Of a DNA stretch of 64,000 nucleotides, positions 44,830-53,604 are shown one piece after another; position 1 is the first letter of the stretch; every line of letters starts with the position of its first letter. The notes under the pieces were generated by a model. The model made no database searches, was not told where the DNA came from, and was given only the letters and a program-made list of their open reading frames with translations. The stretch is from Lacicoccus alkaliphilus DSM 16010 (GTDB lineage Bacteria; Bacillota; Bacilli; Staphylococcales; Salinicoccaceae): the NCBI RefSeq assembly GCF_900142805.1, contig NZ_FRCF01000002.1:839651-903650 (forward strand), read 5' to 3'. The position numbers and the translations under genes were made by a program.

Positions 44830-46257
44830 ATGAAAGTCGATATCATCATCCATGGCGGTCATATGCTGACGATGGAAGGTAAGGGTGTGGGTTATATCGA
44901 AGACGGTGCCGTTGCCATCAGACACAACCGGATCGAAGCGGTCGGTACTTCAAAAGAGATTATGGAGAACCATACGGCGGAAAGGTACATCGATGCCGCG
45001 GGCAAGCTGATCATGCCGGGCCTGATTGATGCGCATATCCATACCGGCCTCAGCATTTTCAGGGGTGTGGCGCAGGATATGTCGGACTGGATGCAGAAAG
45101 GTCTGTGGCCATTCCAGAAGCATCTCCGTCCGGAGGAGGCCGTCAAAGGTTCGATGGTCAACATCATTGAGGGCATCCGTGCCGGGACGACGACGTTCTG
45201 CGACTATGACGGCAGGATGGATTTGATCGTGGACAACTACAAACAGATCGGTGCCCGTGCAAGGGTGGCTGAAATGGTCAATGAAATCCCGGCCAACCTG
45301 GGTGACCTCCCGGTCGGCGAGCTCTACCCGTTCAACCCGTCCATCGGCGAAGAGAAATTGAACCGTAATCTCACGCTGTATGACAATCACCATAACGTAG
45401 AAGATGGACGCATCAGCGTCATCCTCGGTCCCCACGGCCCGGATATGATGAGCCTTGAACTGCTGGGTGAAATAAAAGACCATGCAGAAAGACTGGATAC
45501 GCAGATGCATATGCACGTTGCGCAGGGTGACCGGGAGATCGATCAGATGGTCAAGCGGTACGGGAAGCGGAGCATTGAATTTCTGGATGAGCACGGCTTC
45601 CTTGATGAGCGGCTGATTGCGGTCCACCTCACCGAGGCGACACAGGCGGAAACTGAGCGTGTCGCACGGAGCGGTGCCGGTATGGTCTACTGCGCCGGGA
45701 GCATCGGCATCATCGACGGGCTCGTCCCGCCTGTCCAGCAGTTCCTCGATGCCGGCGGCAGTGCGTGCCTCGGTTCCGACCAGGCACCCGGCAACAACAG
45801 CAACAACATGTTCAACGAAATGAAATTCGCAGCGATATTGAATAAGGTCAAATATGAAGATTCGCGCGTGTTCAATGCCACACAGTCACTCCGGATGGCG
45901 ACGATTGAAGCGGCGAAAGTCATGGGTCTCGGGGATGAGACCGGAAGCCTTAAGCCCGGCAAGAAGGCGGATATCATACTGATCGATCTCACCGCTCCGA
46001 CTTTCTTCCCTGTGCTCACCAAACCCATACGGAACATCGTCCCGAACCTCGTCTATTCCGCACGCGGGGATGAAGTCGAGACCGTCATCATCGACGGGAA
46101 AGTCGTCATGGAGGACAGGAAGATTCTGACCATCGACGAGCAGTTGAAAATCTCTGAAGCACAGAGCGCCGCAGAAGACATTGCCGCCCGTGCAGAGCCG
46201 GACATCCTTAAAGCGGACAGCGATATATTGAAGATGGTCCGGGAAGACTTGTTATAA
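44830..46257 (+). CDS. Amidohydrolase of the TrzA/AtzA/SAH-deaminase type
   Basis: 475 residues from the ATG at 44830; it follows an unusual ribosome site, AGGGGGGGG, 6 bases upstream. Metal ligands of the amidohydrolase barrel are visible: GLIDAHIHTG, HMHVAQGDREID, AVHLTEA and the catalytic Asp in LGSDQAPGNNSNN. C-terminal ATIEAAKVMGLGDETGSLKPGKKADI is typical. Members deaminate or dechlorinate triazines, guanine, cytosine or S-adenosylhomocysteine derivatives. The substrate here is not predictable. It is a single-gene unit between the alcohol dehydrogenase and acyltransferase genes. Confidence 0.9.
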   Translation: MKVDIIIHGGHMLTMEGKGVGYIEDGAVAIRHNRIEAVGTSKEIMENHTAERYIDAAGKLIMPGLIDAHIHTGLSIFRGVAQDMSDWMQKGLWPFQKHLRPEEAVKGSMVNIIEGIRAGTTTFCDYDGRMDLIVDNYKQIGARARVAEMVNEIPANLGDLPVGELYPFNPSIGEEKLNRNLTLYDNHHNVEDGRISVILGPHGPDMMSLELLGEIKDHAERLDTQMHMHVAQGDREIDQMVKRYGKRSIEFLDEHGFLDERLIAVHLTEATQAETERVARSGAGMVYCAGSIGIIDGLVPPVQQFLDAGGSACLGSDQAPGNNSNNMFNEMKFAAILNKVKYEDSRVFNATQSLRMATIEAAKVMGLGDETGSLKPGKKADIILIDLTAPTFFPVLTKPIRNIVPNLVYSARGDEVETVIIDGKVVMEDRKILTIDEQLKISEAQSAAEDIAARAEPDILKADSDILKMVREDLL

Positions 46258-46273
46258 ATGAGAACACCAAAAA

Positions 46274-46305
46274 CGGGGCGCTGTATTCATACATGCACCG
46301 CCCCG
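46274..46305 (-). terminator. Terminator of the first acyltransferase gene
   Basis: CGGGGCG / CGCCCCG with an 18-base loop, followed on the minus strand by TTTTTGG, just past the acyltransferase stop codon. Confidence 0.75.
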
Positions 46306-46322
46306 CACTTCGTTCCAATTCC

Positions 46323-48326
46323 TCACTCCTCAAAGTATTCGAGCGCCTTCTCAATCTCCTCACCCACGAACGGCGCGAGCGTCTCCGAGTAGGTCTTCGT
46401 GATATGGTGGTCATCCCTGTAGACCAGGACGTTGCCGATGATCGGCTTGCACACGTCGCCTTCACAGAATTTATCGGTCAGGTCGGCGTAATAGACGTTG
46501 CTCAGATTCAGTTGATCGATCTCTTCCGTGAGGTCTTCGAGATCATTTTCCATATAACAGCCTTCGTTGTCCTCGCCGTATTGCTCTACACAGCCGGGGA
46601 TGTCATATTCGGCCCTTGGATTGTCTTTGATGGCGAAAACATTCACACCTTCTTCTTCAAGCCCGGCCCATTTCTCTGCATACCCTTCAGGGAGACCGTC
46701 CCATTCTGTGGCATCCGCGGTCGTGAACACAAGATCCGGTTGCTCCTCTACCAATTCTTTCGTCACGTTCCCGACCCACTCCTCGCAAGTCCTCTGGGCA
46801 GCGGGCGTGGTCATCAGGTATGCCTCGGCAGAGAACCTGCAGACGCTCTTCGTGTAATTCAAGATCTTCACATCGTTCTCCTCCGCATAGACTTCCAAGG
46901 CAGGCAGCCAGTGCGTACTGTGGGAACCGCCGACCAGGGCAATCGTCCGGTCCGGGTTTTCCGTCTCCCCGTATTCACACTGGATGACATCCGACTTCTC
47001 CACGTGCTGGTGGCATCCGTCGGCATAGCTTCTCGGCAGGTCATCCTTCACATGCATCAGCTGAGGCATATAGTCAACATCGGGATCCGCTTCGACGCCG
47101 GGGGCAAACACCATTGCGCCTGGATGATCGCCGGGATCACTGTAGGCTGCACTCGCGACACCGTTTTGCAGTTCATTGATATGGTGATTCCACACACCCG
47201 ATAAAATGATGATTGGGGAGGCGATGCCGACGAGCACCAATGCAGTTTTGGGCTTGGACATCACCTTCCTGTCCCTGATCGGCTTTTCGACGATATGGGT
47301 GGTGAGATATGAAAGCACAACCGCAATCAAAATGATCGAGACCCCGTCCACTATCGATGCGGACGCATTTCCTGTAATGTTGTAGTACAGTATCAGCAAA
47401 GGCCAGTGCCACAAATAAAAACCATATGATATACTGCCGAATTTCACTAAAGGCTTTGAACCGAGTATTTGATACACACTGAGTTTACCGCCATTATTCC
47501 CCGCCAGCAGTATCAGCACCGCCGAGGCCACCGGCCACAACGCTGCATACCCCGGGAAGACGGTGGACACCTGAAGTATCAATCCGCAGCTGACGAGTCC
47601 GATGAAACCGATCCATCCGAAGATGAAGCTCATCGATTTATTCAAAACGATGTTGCCGATGATCAGGAATAAAATCCCCCCGGTCGCAAATTCCCACACC
47701 CTTGCGAAAGTATCAAAATATGCCCAGGGCTGATTGACGGTGGTAATATAGACCGAGTAGCCGAAGGATGCGATGAACATCGTGATCAATATGATGAATA
47801 ATGACTTGCGGGGCGCAATCTTCAGCCGCTTTGCGATGAAGACCGCAATGAGCAGCACCGCCGTCCAGATGATATAAAACTGGAACTGTGTACTCATCGC
47901 CCAGAAATGCTGGACCGGGCTCGCCACGTTGTTCTGCGCCAGATAATCGACCGAGTTGAAGGCAAGCATCCAGTTTTCAACGTAGAACATCGCCGCCAGT
48001 ATTTCCCTGAGCGTATCGCTCCATTGGGACTGCGGCAACCATAAAAAGCTCATAATCAGAATGAACAATAATACCGTAAAAGCGGTTGGAAACAGCCGCT
48101 TCCCGAGCTTCAGCAGATAGCCGGTGACATCGATGCTGCCTGTGCGTTCATACATACCGAGTAAAGATGCGGTGATCAAAAATCCTGAAACGACGAAAAA
48201 CACATCCACGCCGCCGGAGACATTGCCGAGCCATATGTGGTAGATCGCAATCAGGATCGCAGCAACCGCCCGTACCCCTTCAATCTCCGGCCTGAATTTC
48301 CTTTCCGGCACTTTATATAAATCCAT
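46323..48326 (-). CDS. Membrane acyltransferase with C-terminal SGNH domain (OatA-like), copy 1
   Basis: 667 residues from the ATG at 48326 (GGAGGGGGAG upstream). The N-terminal half is an acyltransferase-3 domain with about 10 membrane segments: RPEIEGVRAVAAILIAIYH, GGVDVFFVVSGFLI, FWAMSTQFQFY, SYGFYLWHWPLL. The C-terminal half is extracellular and SGNH-like: IALVGGSHSTHWLP (the usual GDSH is GGSH) and a late RDDHHIT that gives the Asp/His pair. Such proteins O-acetylate peptidoglycan or secondary polymers. A nearly identical second copy is at 59110-61113. Confidence 0.9.
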   Translation of the reverse strand: MDLYKVPERKFRPEIEGVRAVAAILIAIYHIWLGNVSGGVDVFFVVSGFLITASLLGMYERTGSIDVTGYLLKLGKRLFPTAFTVLLFILIMSFLWLPQSQWSDTLREILAAMFYVENWMLAFNSVDYLAQNNVASPVQHFWAMSTQFQFYIIWTAVLLIAVFIAKRLKIAPRKSLFIILITMFIASFGYSVYITTVNQPWAYFDTFARVWEFATGGILFLIIGNIVLNKSMSFIFGWIGFIGLVSCGLILQVSTVFPGYAALWPVASAVLILLAGNNGGKLSVYQILGSKPLVKFGSISYGFYLWHWPLLILYYNITGNASASIVDGVSIILIAVVLSYLTTHIVEKPIRDRKVMSKPKTALVLVGIASPIIILSGVWNHHINELQNGVASAAYSDPGDHPGAMVFAPGVEADPDVDYMPQLMHVKDDLPRSYADGCHQHVEKSDVIQCEYGETENPDRTIALVGGSHSTHWLPALEVYAEENDVKILNYTKSVCRFSAEAYLMTTPAAQRTCEEWVGNVTKELVEEQPDLVFTTADATEWDGLPEGYAEKWAGLEEEGVNVFAIKDNPRAEYDIPGCVEQYGEDNEGCYMENDLEDLTEEIDQLNLSNVYYADLTDKFCEGDVCKPIIGNVLVYRDDHHITKTYSETLAPFVGEEIEKALEYFEE

Positions 48327-48411
48327 TACTCCCCCTCCATCCCCTGTTATGTAGATAAACACTTCGAAGCGGTTCAAGTATTTTTGACAGGTCTCAGAAG
48401 TTTATATCGGT

Positions 48412-48430
48412 ATGGCATCATTGATGCCAT
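48412..48430. repeat. Perfect inverted repeat upstream of acyltransferase copy 1
   Basis: ATGGCATCA-T-TGATGCCAT is a perfect 9-bp-arm palindrome about 85 bases upstream of the start codon. In copy 2 the same place reads ATGGAATTATTCATGCCAT, where symmetry is lost. It may be an operator. Confidence 0.5.
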
Positions 48431-48668
48431 AGACACAAATAATTGGGAGAGCGGAAAATCATCATTGTGTAATAGATTGATATAAGTGTAATAATTCATT
48501 TCTATTTGAAGTCATTATACCACGTTGTTCAAAATAAGTATTCATTACTCAGTCATTTTCATGAAATTTTTATTCTTTATTTGAAAAGGAGCCGGAGAAA
48601 ATGTACTGAAAACACCAAAGCAAGAAACAGAATACCATCAAACAACCTTTCACAAATAAACAAACTTC

Positions 48669-49637
48669 TCACCGCTCGACAATCTTCCCCTTAAAATTAT
48701 TCACCATCTTCGCAGCACCACTCTCGCCTTCAATAACTCCCATCAACTGACGATAGGCGTTTTGAGCTATCGCCTCAATCGGCTGGGCGATGGTCGGAAG
48801 GCCCGGATTATAAACACCGGCAAGGGGGAGGTCGTCTATTGCGATCATTTTGTTCGATTCAACCAAATCCAACTCCTGCTGCTTCGCATACTCCAAAAAG
48901 GTCATCAAAGCGAAGTCATTGGCGAGTATGATGCCGTTCGACCGTCCGACTATGAATTCTTCCTCTATACGGTTGTACAATTCTTCATTTTCACCCGTAA
49001 TGACTTTCCCTTTGGGTGCGAGCTTCTTGAAAGTCTCAAGACGCTCGGTGCGCGGGGTGATGTCCATGGCATTGGAGGCACCGATATAATAGTAGTTTTG
49101 AACTTTCTGTCTGGTCAGATAATCATAAGCGATTCCCACTGCATGCCGGTTATCCAATTTAAAAGAAGGTATATACACGCCTTCCATAAAACGGTCGATG
49201 AAGACGACCGGGAATTTCTGCTCGGCGAGTTTTCTGTATAGCGCATCATTCCCTTCAGTCGGCATGATAATCAAACCGTCGACCTGCTTCTCAAGCAGAT
49301 TGTTGATGTACTTTTCTTCTTTCACCGGGTCATCGTCCGCGTTGCATATGATAAGGCTGTAGCCGTCAGCATCGCAGTCGTCTTCAATCTTTCGGGTCAC
49401 GGACACGGCGAAATGATGTAGGATGTTCGAGACGATGATGCCGATTGTCCGGGTGGACCGCTTCTTCAGATTGCGCGCCATGAAGTTCGGCCGGTACCCG
49501 AGCTCCCGCACCGACGCCTCAATCCTTCTTTTCGTCTCCTCCCCCATATAGCTGTACCGCCCGTTGATGTACTGGGAAACCGTACTGGTGGAGACGCCGG
49601 CATGCTCTGCGACATCTTTGATAGTGATTCTTTTCAT
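48669..49637 (-). CDS. kdgR: LacI-family repressor of the ketodeoxygluconate genes (KdgR-like)
   Basis: 322 residues. The LacI helix-turn-helix is ITIKDVAEHAGVSTSTVSQYINGR with the hinge VRELGYRPNFMARNLKKRSTRTIGIIV; the rest is a sugar-binding fold with GLIIMPTEG, VVFIDRF and IAIDDLPLAG. It is divergent from kdgA-kdgK with two operator-like palindromes between them. The name rests on context and on similarity to Bacillus KdgR type; the effector is expected to be 2-keto-3-deoxygluconate. Confidence 0.85.
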   Translation of the reverse strand: MKRITIKDVAEHAGVSTSTVSQYINGRYSYMGEETKRRIEASVRELGYRPNFMARNLKKRSTRTIGIIVSNILHHFAVSVTRKIEDDCDADGYSLIICNADDDPVKEEKYINNLLEKQVDGLIIMPTEGNDALYRKLAEQKFPVVFIDRFMEGVYIPSFKLDNRHAVGIAYDYLTRQKVQNYYYIGASNAMDITPRTERLETFKKLAPKGKVITGENEELYNRIEEEFIVGRSNGIILANDFALMTFLEYAKQQELDLVESNKMIAIDDLPLAGVYNPGLPTIAQPIEAIAQNAYRQLMGVIEGESGAAKMVNNFKGKIVER

Positions 49638-49657
49638 GTTATAATGCTCCTAAATGA

Positions 49658-49682
49658 TAAAACGTTTTAGTAAATCGTTTTA
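49658..49682. promoter_or_regulatory. Two tandem LacI-type operators
   Basis: TAAAACGTTTTA (49658-49669) is a perfect 12-base palindrome and TAAATCGTTTTA (49671-49682) differs from it at one base. Their centres are 13 bases apart. They lie between the divergent kdgR and kdgA genes, over the likely kdgA -35 region. Confidence 0.7.
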
Positions 49683-49749
49683 GTAGTAATTCAAATGTAT
49701 ACTCTCTTGTGTATATCGTCAAGATGATTAATTTTAAGGAGTGGAATTT

Positions 49750-50388
49750 ATGAAGAAATATGAAATATTGAAACAGATCAAAGAGAATTACCTCATTGCG
49801 GTCGTCAGGGGCCAGGGTTTCGACGATACCGTCAAAATGATTGAAGGCATCATCGAAGGCGGCATCAAGAATATTGAAATCACCTACACGACACCGAAGG
49901 CGGGCGAACTCATCGAGCACTTCGCAGAACAACCAGGCATATGCGTCGGTGCAGGCACGGTCATGTCCGTCGGCACCGCCGATGCAGCGATCCGCAGCGG
50001 CGCCCGCTATGTCGTGAGCCCGCACTTCGATGCGGAAGTCTCCGAACTGTGCAACTTGAATCAGATCCCTTACCTGCCGGGCTGTGCCACGGCGACGGAA
50101 ATCACTGCTGCGATGAAATCCGGTGTGGACGTCATCAAAATCTTCCCGGGCGGGGTGCTCGGCGCTTCATTCATCAAGGACATCAAAGGGCCGATTCCGC
50201 ACGCAAACCTTATGCCGTCGGGTGGTGTCAATAAAGAAAACATGTCCGAATGGATGGCGAACGGCGCGTTTGCGATCGGCATCGGCAGCGCCCTCGCAAA
50301 AGGCTATGACGGTTCAAACCCTGAAGTCGTCAAAGAAAATACGGAGAGCTTCGTCGCAAGATACCAGGAATTGACGGAAGGAGAATAG
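49750..50388 (+). CDS. kdgA: KDPG aldolase (2-keto-3-deoxy-6-phosphogluconate aldolase)
   Basis: 212 residues from the ATG at 49750 (AAGGAG 8 bases upstream). Family marks are the Glu in GIKNIEITYTTPKA, ICVGAGTVMSV, VSPHFDAEV, YLPGCATATEI and the Schiff-base Lys in GVDVIKIFPGG; LMPSGGVNKEN completes the phosphate site. It splits KDPG to pyruvate and glyceraldehyde-3-phosphate. It is 2 bases before kdgK and forms an operon with it. Confidence 0.93.
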   Translation: MKKYEILKQIKENYLIAVVRGQGFDDTVKMIEGIIEGGIKNIEITYTTPKAGELIEHFAEQPGICVGAGTVMSVGTADAAIRSGARYVVSPHFDAEVSELCNLNQIPYLPGCATATEITAAMKSGVDVIKIFPGGVLGASFIKDIKGPIPHANLMPSGGVNKENMSEWMANGAFAIGIGSALAKGYDGSNPEVVKENTESFVARYQELTEGE

Positions 50389-50390
50389 AC

Positions 50391-51398
50391 ATGAAATTCA
50401 TTACTTTCGGTGAAATCATGATGCGGTTGAGCACGGAGACTTCCGCCACCTTCAAAACCGCCAATCAGTTCAACATCAATATCGGCGGCAGCGAGATGAA
50501 TGTTGCCATGAGTCTCGCCGCTTCAGACATCGACACCTCAATGATCACTGCCCTGCCGGACAACGGGTTCGGCCAGCGTACAGTGTCCCTGCTCAAAAGC
50601 AACAACATCAACACCGAGCACATCAACATGCAGGGTGCACGCATGGGGACATACTTCCTCGAGCAGGGGTTCAACCTCCGCCCTTCCGCCGTCATCTACG
50701 ACAGGAAGTACTCGAGCTTCGAACAGTCCAGCATTGAAGATTACGATTTCGAAAGCATCTTCGAAGGCCGCGACTGGTTTCATTTCAGCGGCATCACCCC
50801 TGCACTCAACCTCGAGCTGCAGGCGATACTGCTGGAGGCATTGAAGGCAGCTAAAAGTAAGGGCATGACCGTCAGTGCCGACCTGAACTTCAGGGGGAAT
50901 CTCTGGAGTTTCGAGGAAGCCAGACGCACGATGCCCCAGTTCATCCATTACTGCGATGTCATATTCGGCTATGAACCGCTGGAACTGATCGAGGACGGCA
51001 CAGACATCAAGGACGGCCTTGAACGCAATCCGGATGCTGATACCCTCAAGCCGATACTCGAGAAGATCAGCAATCATTATAAGATCAAACACATCGCCTT
51101 CACCCAGCGCACGGTCATCCATTCCAATAAAAACATCATCAAAGGGATGATGTACACGGACGGCGGAATCACTGAAACGGAATCCTACGAAGTGGACATC
51201 CTGGATCGAATCGGCACCGGAGATGCATACACAGCAGGCATCATCCACGGCCTGATGAACAATCTAAGCCACGAAGAAACCATTAAAAATGCGCTCGGCA
51301 ACATGCTCTACAAACATACGATCAGCGGCGACTTCCTGACCGAGGACATCTCCGGCATGCACACCGTGCTGGATGCAACGAGTGAAGTGAAGCGGTAA
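50391..51398 (+). CDS. kdgK: 2-keto-3-deoxygluconate kinase (PfkB family)
   Basis: 335 residues. PfkB marks are GEIMMRLS at the start, GGSEMNVAMSLAASD, and DRIGTGDAYTAGIIHG with the catalytic Asp. It phosphorylates 2-keto-3-deoxygluconate to KDPG for the aldolase coded immediately upstream. GGAGAATAGAC precedes the ATG. A shared terminator follows. Confidence 0.92.
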   Translation: MKFITFGEIMMRLSTETSATFKTANQFNINIGGSEMNVAMSLAASDIDTSMITALPDNGFGQRTVSLLKSNNINTEHINMQGARMGTYFLEQGFNLRPSAVIYDRKYSSFEQSSIEDYDFESIFEGRDWFHFSGITPALNLELQAILLEALKAAKSKGMTVSADLNFRGNLWSFEEARRTMPQFIHYCDVIFGYEPLELIEDGTDIKDGLERNPDADTLKPILEKISNHYKIKHIAFTQRTVIHSNKNIIKGMMYTDGGITETESYEVDILDRIGTGDAYTAGIIHGLMNNLSHEETIKNALGNMLYKHTISGDFLTEDISGMHTVLDATSEVKR

Positions 51399-51417
51399 AA
51401 CTTTATAGACAATAAAA

Positions 51418-51447
51418 AGACTCCCCTCATCGTTTTGAAGGGAGTTC
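51418..51447. terminator. Bidirectional terminator between kdgK and the SDR gene
   Basis: GACTCCC / GGGAGTT(C) arms with a 14-base loop, preceded by five A and followed by CTTCATTT, lie between the two convergent genes. Confidence 0.7.
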
Positions 51448-51458
51448 TTCATTTGCAA

Positions 51459-52310
51459 TTAAACACCGGAATAAGCGGAGAATCCGCCGTCCACCGGTAT
51501 CGTGATGCCCGTGACGAATCCTGAAGCTTTCTCGTCCGCCAGGTAAAGCAGTGTGCCGAGCAGTTCCTCCGGTTCGCCGAAGCGGCCCATCGGCGTCGCA
51601 CCGATGATCTTATGGCTGCGGTCGGTGAGGTTGCCGTCCTGGTCGAAGAGGAGGTCTTTATTCTGCTTCGTCGCAAGGAAGCCCGGCGCGATCCCGTTCA
51701 CCCGGACGCCCGTTTTCGACATATAGACGCTCAGCCACTGGGTGAAGTTCGTCACCGACGATTTCGCCCCGCTGTATGCCGGTATTTTAGTGAGCGGCGT
51801 GAACGCATTCATCGATGAAATATTGATGACCGTTGCATGTTCTTTCGTTGCCATATCTTTCCCGAAAATCTGGGAAGGGATCAGCGTGCCGAGGAAGTTC
51901 AGCTTGAAGACGAAGTCGATGCCGTCGGTGTCGAGTGCGAAGAAGTTCTTCACATCCGGGTCATCGAGTTTATCGAGATCCAGGTACTCGTCTTCCGTCG
52001 AGGCGGAAGGATGGTTGCCGCCCGCACCGTTGACAAGTATATCGCATGTGCCGAGCGCATCATTGATCGTCGCACGTGCCGCTTCGACCGATGACTTATC
52101 CGTCACGTCACAGCTGACGGCGATCGCTTCCCCGCCCGAGCTCTTAATCTCTTCAGCGACACTCTCACACGTCTCGAGCGTCCGGCCGAGTACCGCGACT
52201 TTCGCCCCCGCTGCCGCAAGTGCCCTGCAGAAATAAGACCCGATGACCCCGCCGCCGCCTGTAACGACGGCTACTTTGCCGCTCAAGTCTATCTGTGTAT
52301 TGATATTCAT
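51459..52310 (-). CDS. uxuB: D-mannonate oxidoreductase / fructuronate reductase, SDR type
   Basis: 283 residues from the ATG at 52310 (AGGAGGAATAAT upstream). SDR marks are TGGGGVIGS, NGAGGNHP, catalytic Ser in INISSMNAF, YSGAK and PGFLATKQN. This sequence pattern, with NGAGGNHPSAS and the long mid-loop, is that of the Bacillus YjmF/UxuB-type enzyme converting D-fructuronate to D-mannonate with NADH. The surrounding uxuA, uxaC, kdgK and kdgA genes support this. Confidence 0.88.
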   Translation of the reverse strand: MNINTQIDLSGKVAVVTGGGGVIGSYFCRALAAAGAKVAVLGRTLETCESVAEEIKSSGGEAIAVSCDVTDKSSVEAARATINDALGTCDILVNGAGGNHPSASTEDEYLDLDKLDDPDVKNFFALDTDGIDFVFKLNFLGTLIPSQIFGKDMATKEHATVINISSMNAFTPLTKIPAYSGAKSSVTNFTQWLSVYMSKTGVRVNGIAPGFLATKQNKDLLFDQDGNLTDRSHKIIGATPMGRFGEPEELLGTLLYLADEKASGFVTGITIPVDGGFSAYSGV

Positions 52311-52338
52311 ATTATTCCTCCTGTAATTCATTATGAGT

Positions 52339-52387
52339 TTGTCCACTGTGCTTCTGTTTGGTAGAATTAGTTCAATAACCATACTAA
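52339..52387 (+). promoter_or_regulatory. Promoter and candidate operator of the ROK regulator gene
   Basis: TTGTCC (52339-52344) and TAGAAT (52362-52367) are 17 bases apart. TTAGT-N11-ACTAA (52367-52387), the arrangement of XylR-type ROK operators, overlaps the expected start site. The 92-base gap also serves the divergent uxuB-type gene. Confidence 0.55.
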
Positions 52388-52402
52388 AATGAGGTGCCTT
52401 CA

Positions 52403-53563
52403 ATGGTAACAGGTGATGCAAACTACATTAAATCCATGAACCGTCGGCTTGTGCTGGAAGATATCATCCGCAGCAGGTCGATCTCCCGGGTGAACATCGC
52501 AAAACGCACCGGTCTCAACAAGGCGACGGTCTCCTCCCAGGTCAGTTCCCTGATCAACCAGTCCCTCGTCATCGAGAAACCGGTGGAGAACTACCCGCAT
52601 CCGGGGCGCCGGCCGATCAACCTTGAACTGAATCCAATGAGTACATACACCATCGGCATCGATATCGACCGCGGCCATATACGCATCGTCCTGATCAACC
52701 TTAAGGGGATGACGATCTACAACAACATATTCGACTTCGACATCCGGCGCACCGACGAGCTCGCATCACGACTGCCGGAAATACTCGGTCCGATCATCAA
52801 GGAGTACAATTCGGTCTATACCCCGAACCGGCTCGCCGGGATCGGCATCAGCCTGCATGGCATTGTGAATGAAAACCATGAACTGCTCTATGCCCCGCCG
52901 ACACAGTTTGAACTGTCCCCGCTGATCGACATGCTCAAAAACACTTATCAAGTACCCGTGTATGTCGACAACAATGCGAATATGACCGTCCTTGCCGAAA
53001 AGTCCTTTACGGACTACCAGTCGAACCTGTTCTCGGTGACGCTTCAAAGCGGCATCGGACTCGGCATACTCCTAAACGATGAAGTCTTCCGCGGCTTCAC
53101 CGGCTATGCGGGTGAAGTCGGTCATATGATCATCCGGAAAAACGGTGCCGAATGCCGGTGCGGCAATAAAGGATGCTTCGAACAGTATGCTTCCGATGAG
53201 GTGTTGAAGCAGGCACTTGCAGATCACAACATCAGCCTGCATGACCATCCGACCTACGCTTCCTTGATGGCGGATCAGAAGACGAAAGCAGTCATCAAAG
53301 ACTACATTTCTGACCTCGCGGTCGGACTGAATAACATCATCAACATATTCAACCCGAGGAAACTCGTCATCAACAGCCGCATATTCACGCAGTACCCGGA
53401 GCTGCTGGATGACTTGAAGCCCACTCTCTCTTCATCATTCATCGACTATGAGGAAATACTCATCTCCCCGCTCGGCGAGCATTCCAGTGCGCTCGGCGCA
53501 GCACTCGTGCCGCTTGCGAAGTTCCTGGATGTGAACCACCTGAACCTCAATGCCTACCGCTGA
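52403..53563 (+). CDS. ROK-family transcriptional regulator
   Basis: 386 residues from the ATG at 52403 (GAGGTG upstream); a GTG three codons earlier is less likely. The N-terminal winged helix (about residues 10-70: ISRVNIAKRTGLNKATVSSQV) is followed by a ROK sugar-kinase-like domain with YTIGIDIDRGHIRIVLINL, YVDNNANM, and the zinc site CRCGNKGCFEQYAS. XylR-like members repress sugar genes and respond to the sugar or its phosphate. It lies inside the uronate cluster and probably controls the divergent reductase gene or the TRAP-uxaC-uxuA unit. Confidence 0.88.
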   Translation: MVTGDANYIKSMNRRLVLEDIIRSRSISRVNIAKRTGLNKATVSSQVSSLINQSLVIEKPVENYPHPGRRPINLELNPMSTYTIGIDIDRGHIRIVLINLKGMTIYNNIFDFDIRRTDELASRLPEILGPIIKEYNSVYTPNRLAGIGISLHGIVNENHELLYAPPTQFELSPLIDMLKNTYQVPVYVDNNANMTVLAEKSFTDYQSNLFSVTLQSGIGLGILLNDEVFRGFTGYAGEVGHMIIRKNGAECRCGNKGCFEQYASDEVLKQALADHNISLHDHPTYASLMADQKTKAVIKDYISDLAVGLNNIINIFNPRKLVINSRIFTQYPELLDDLKPTLSSSFIDYEEILISPLGEHSSALGAALVPLAKFLDVNHLNLNAYR

Positions 53564-53572
53564 ATAAGTGAA

Positions 53573-53596
53573 CCCTCCCTGCATATGCAGGGAGGG
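53573..53596. terminator. Perfect-palindrome terminator between ROK and uxuA genes
   Basis: CCCTCCCTGCAT / ATGCAGGGAGGG is a perfect 24-base palindrome followed by ATTTTTAATC on the plus strand, between the convergent stop codons. Confidence 0.85.
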
Positions 53597-53604
53597 ATTT
53601 TTAA

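Larger units (their letters stand above)
46323..48478. repeat. Long direct repeat, copy 1
   Basis: This block matches 59110-61264 almost base for base over the acyltransferase gene and about 150 bases of its upstream region. Identity is highest in the membrane-domain half and lower toward the 3' end. Both copies have the same orientation, with starts 12,787 bases apart. Confidence 0.9.
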
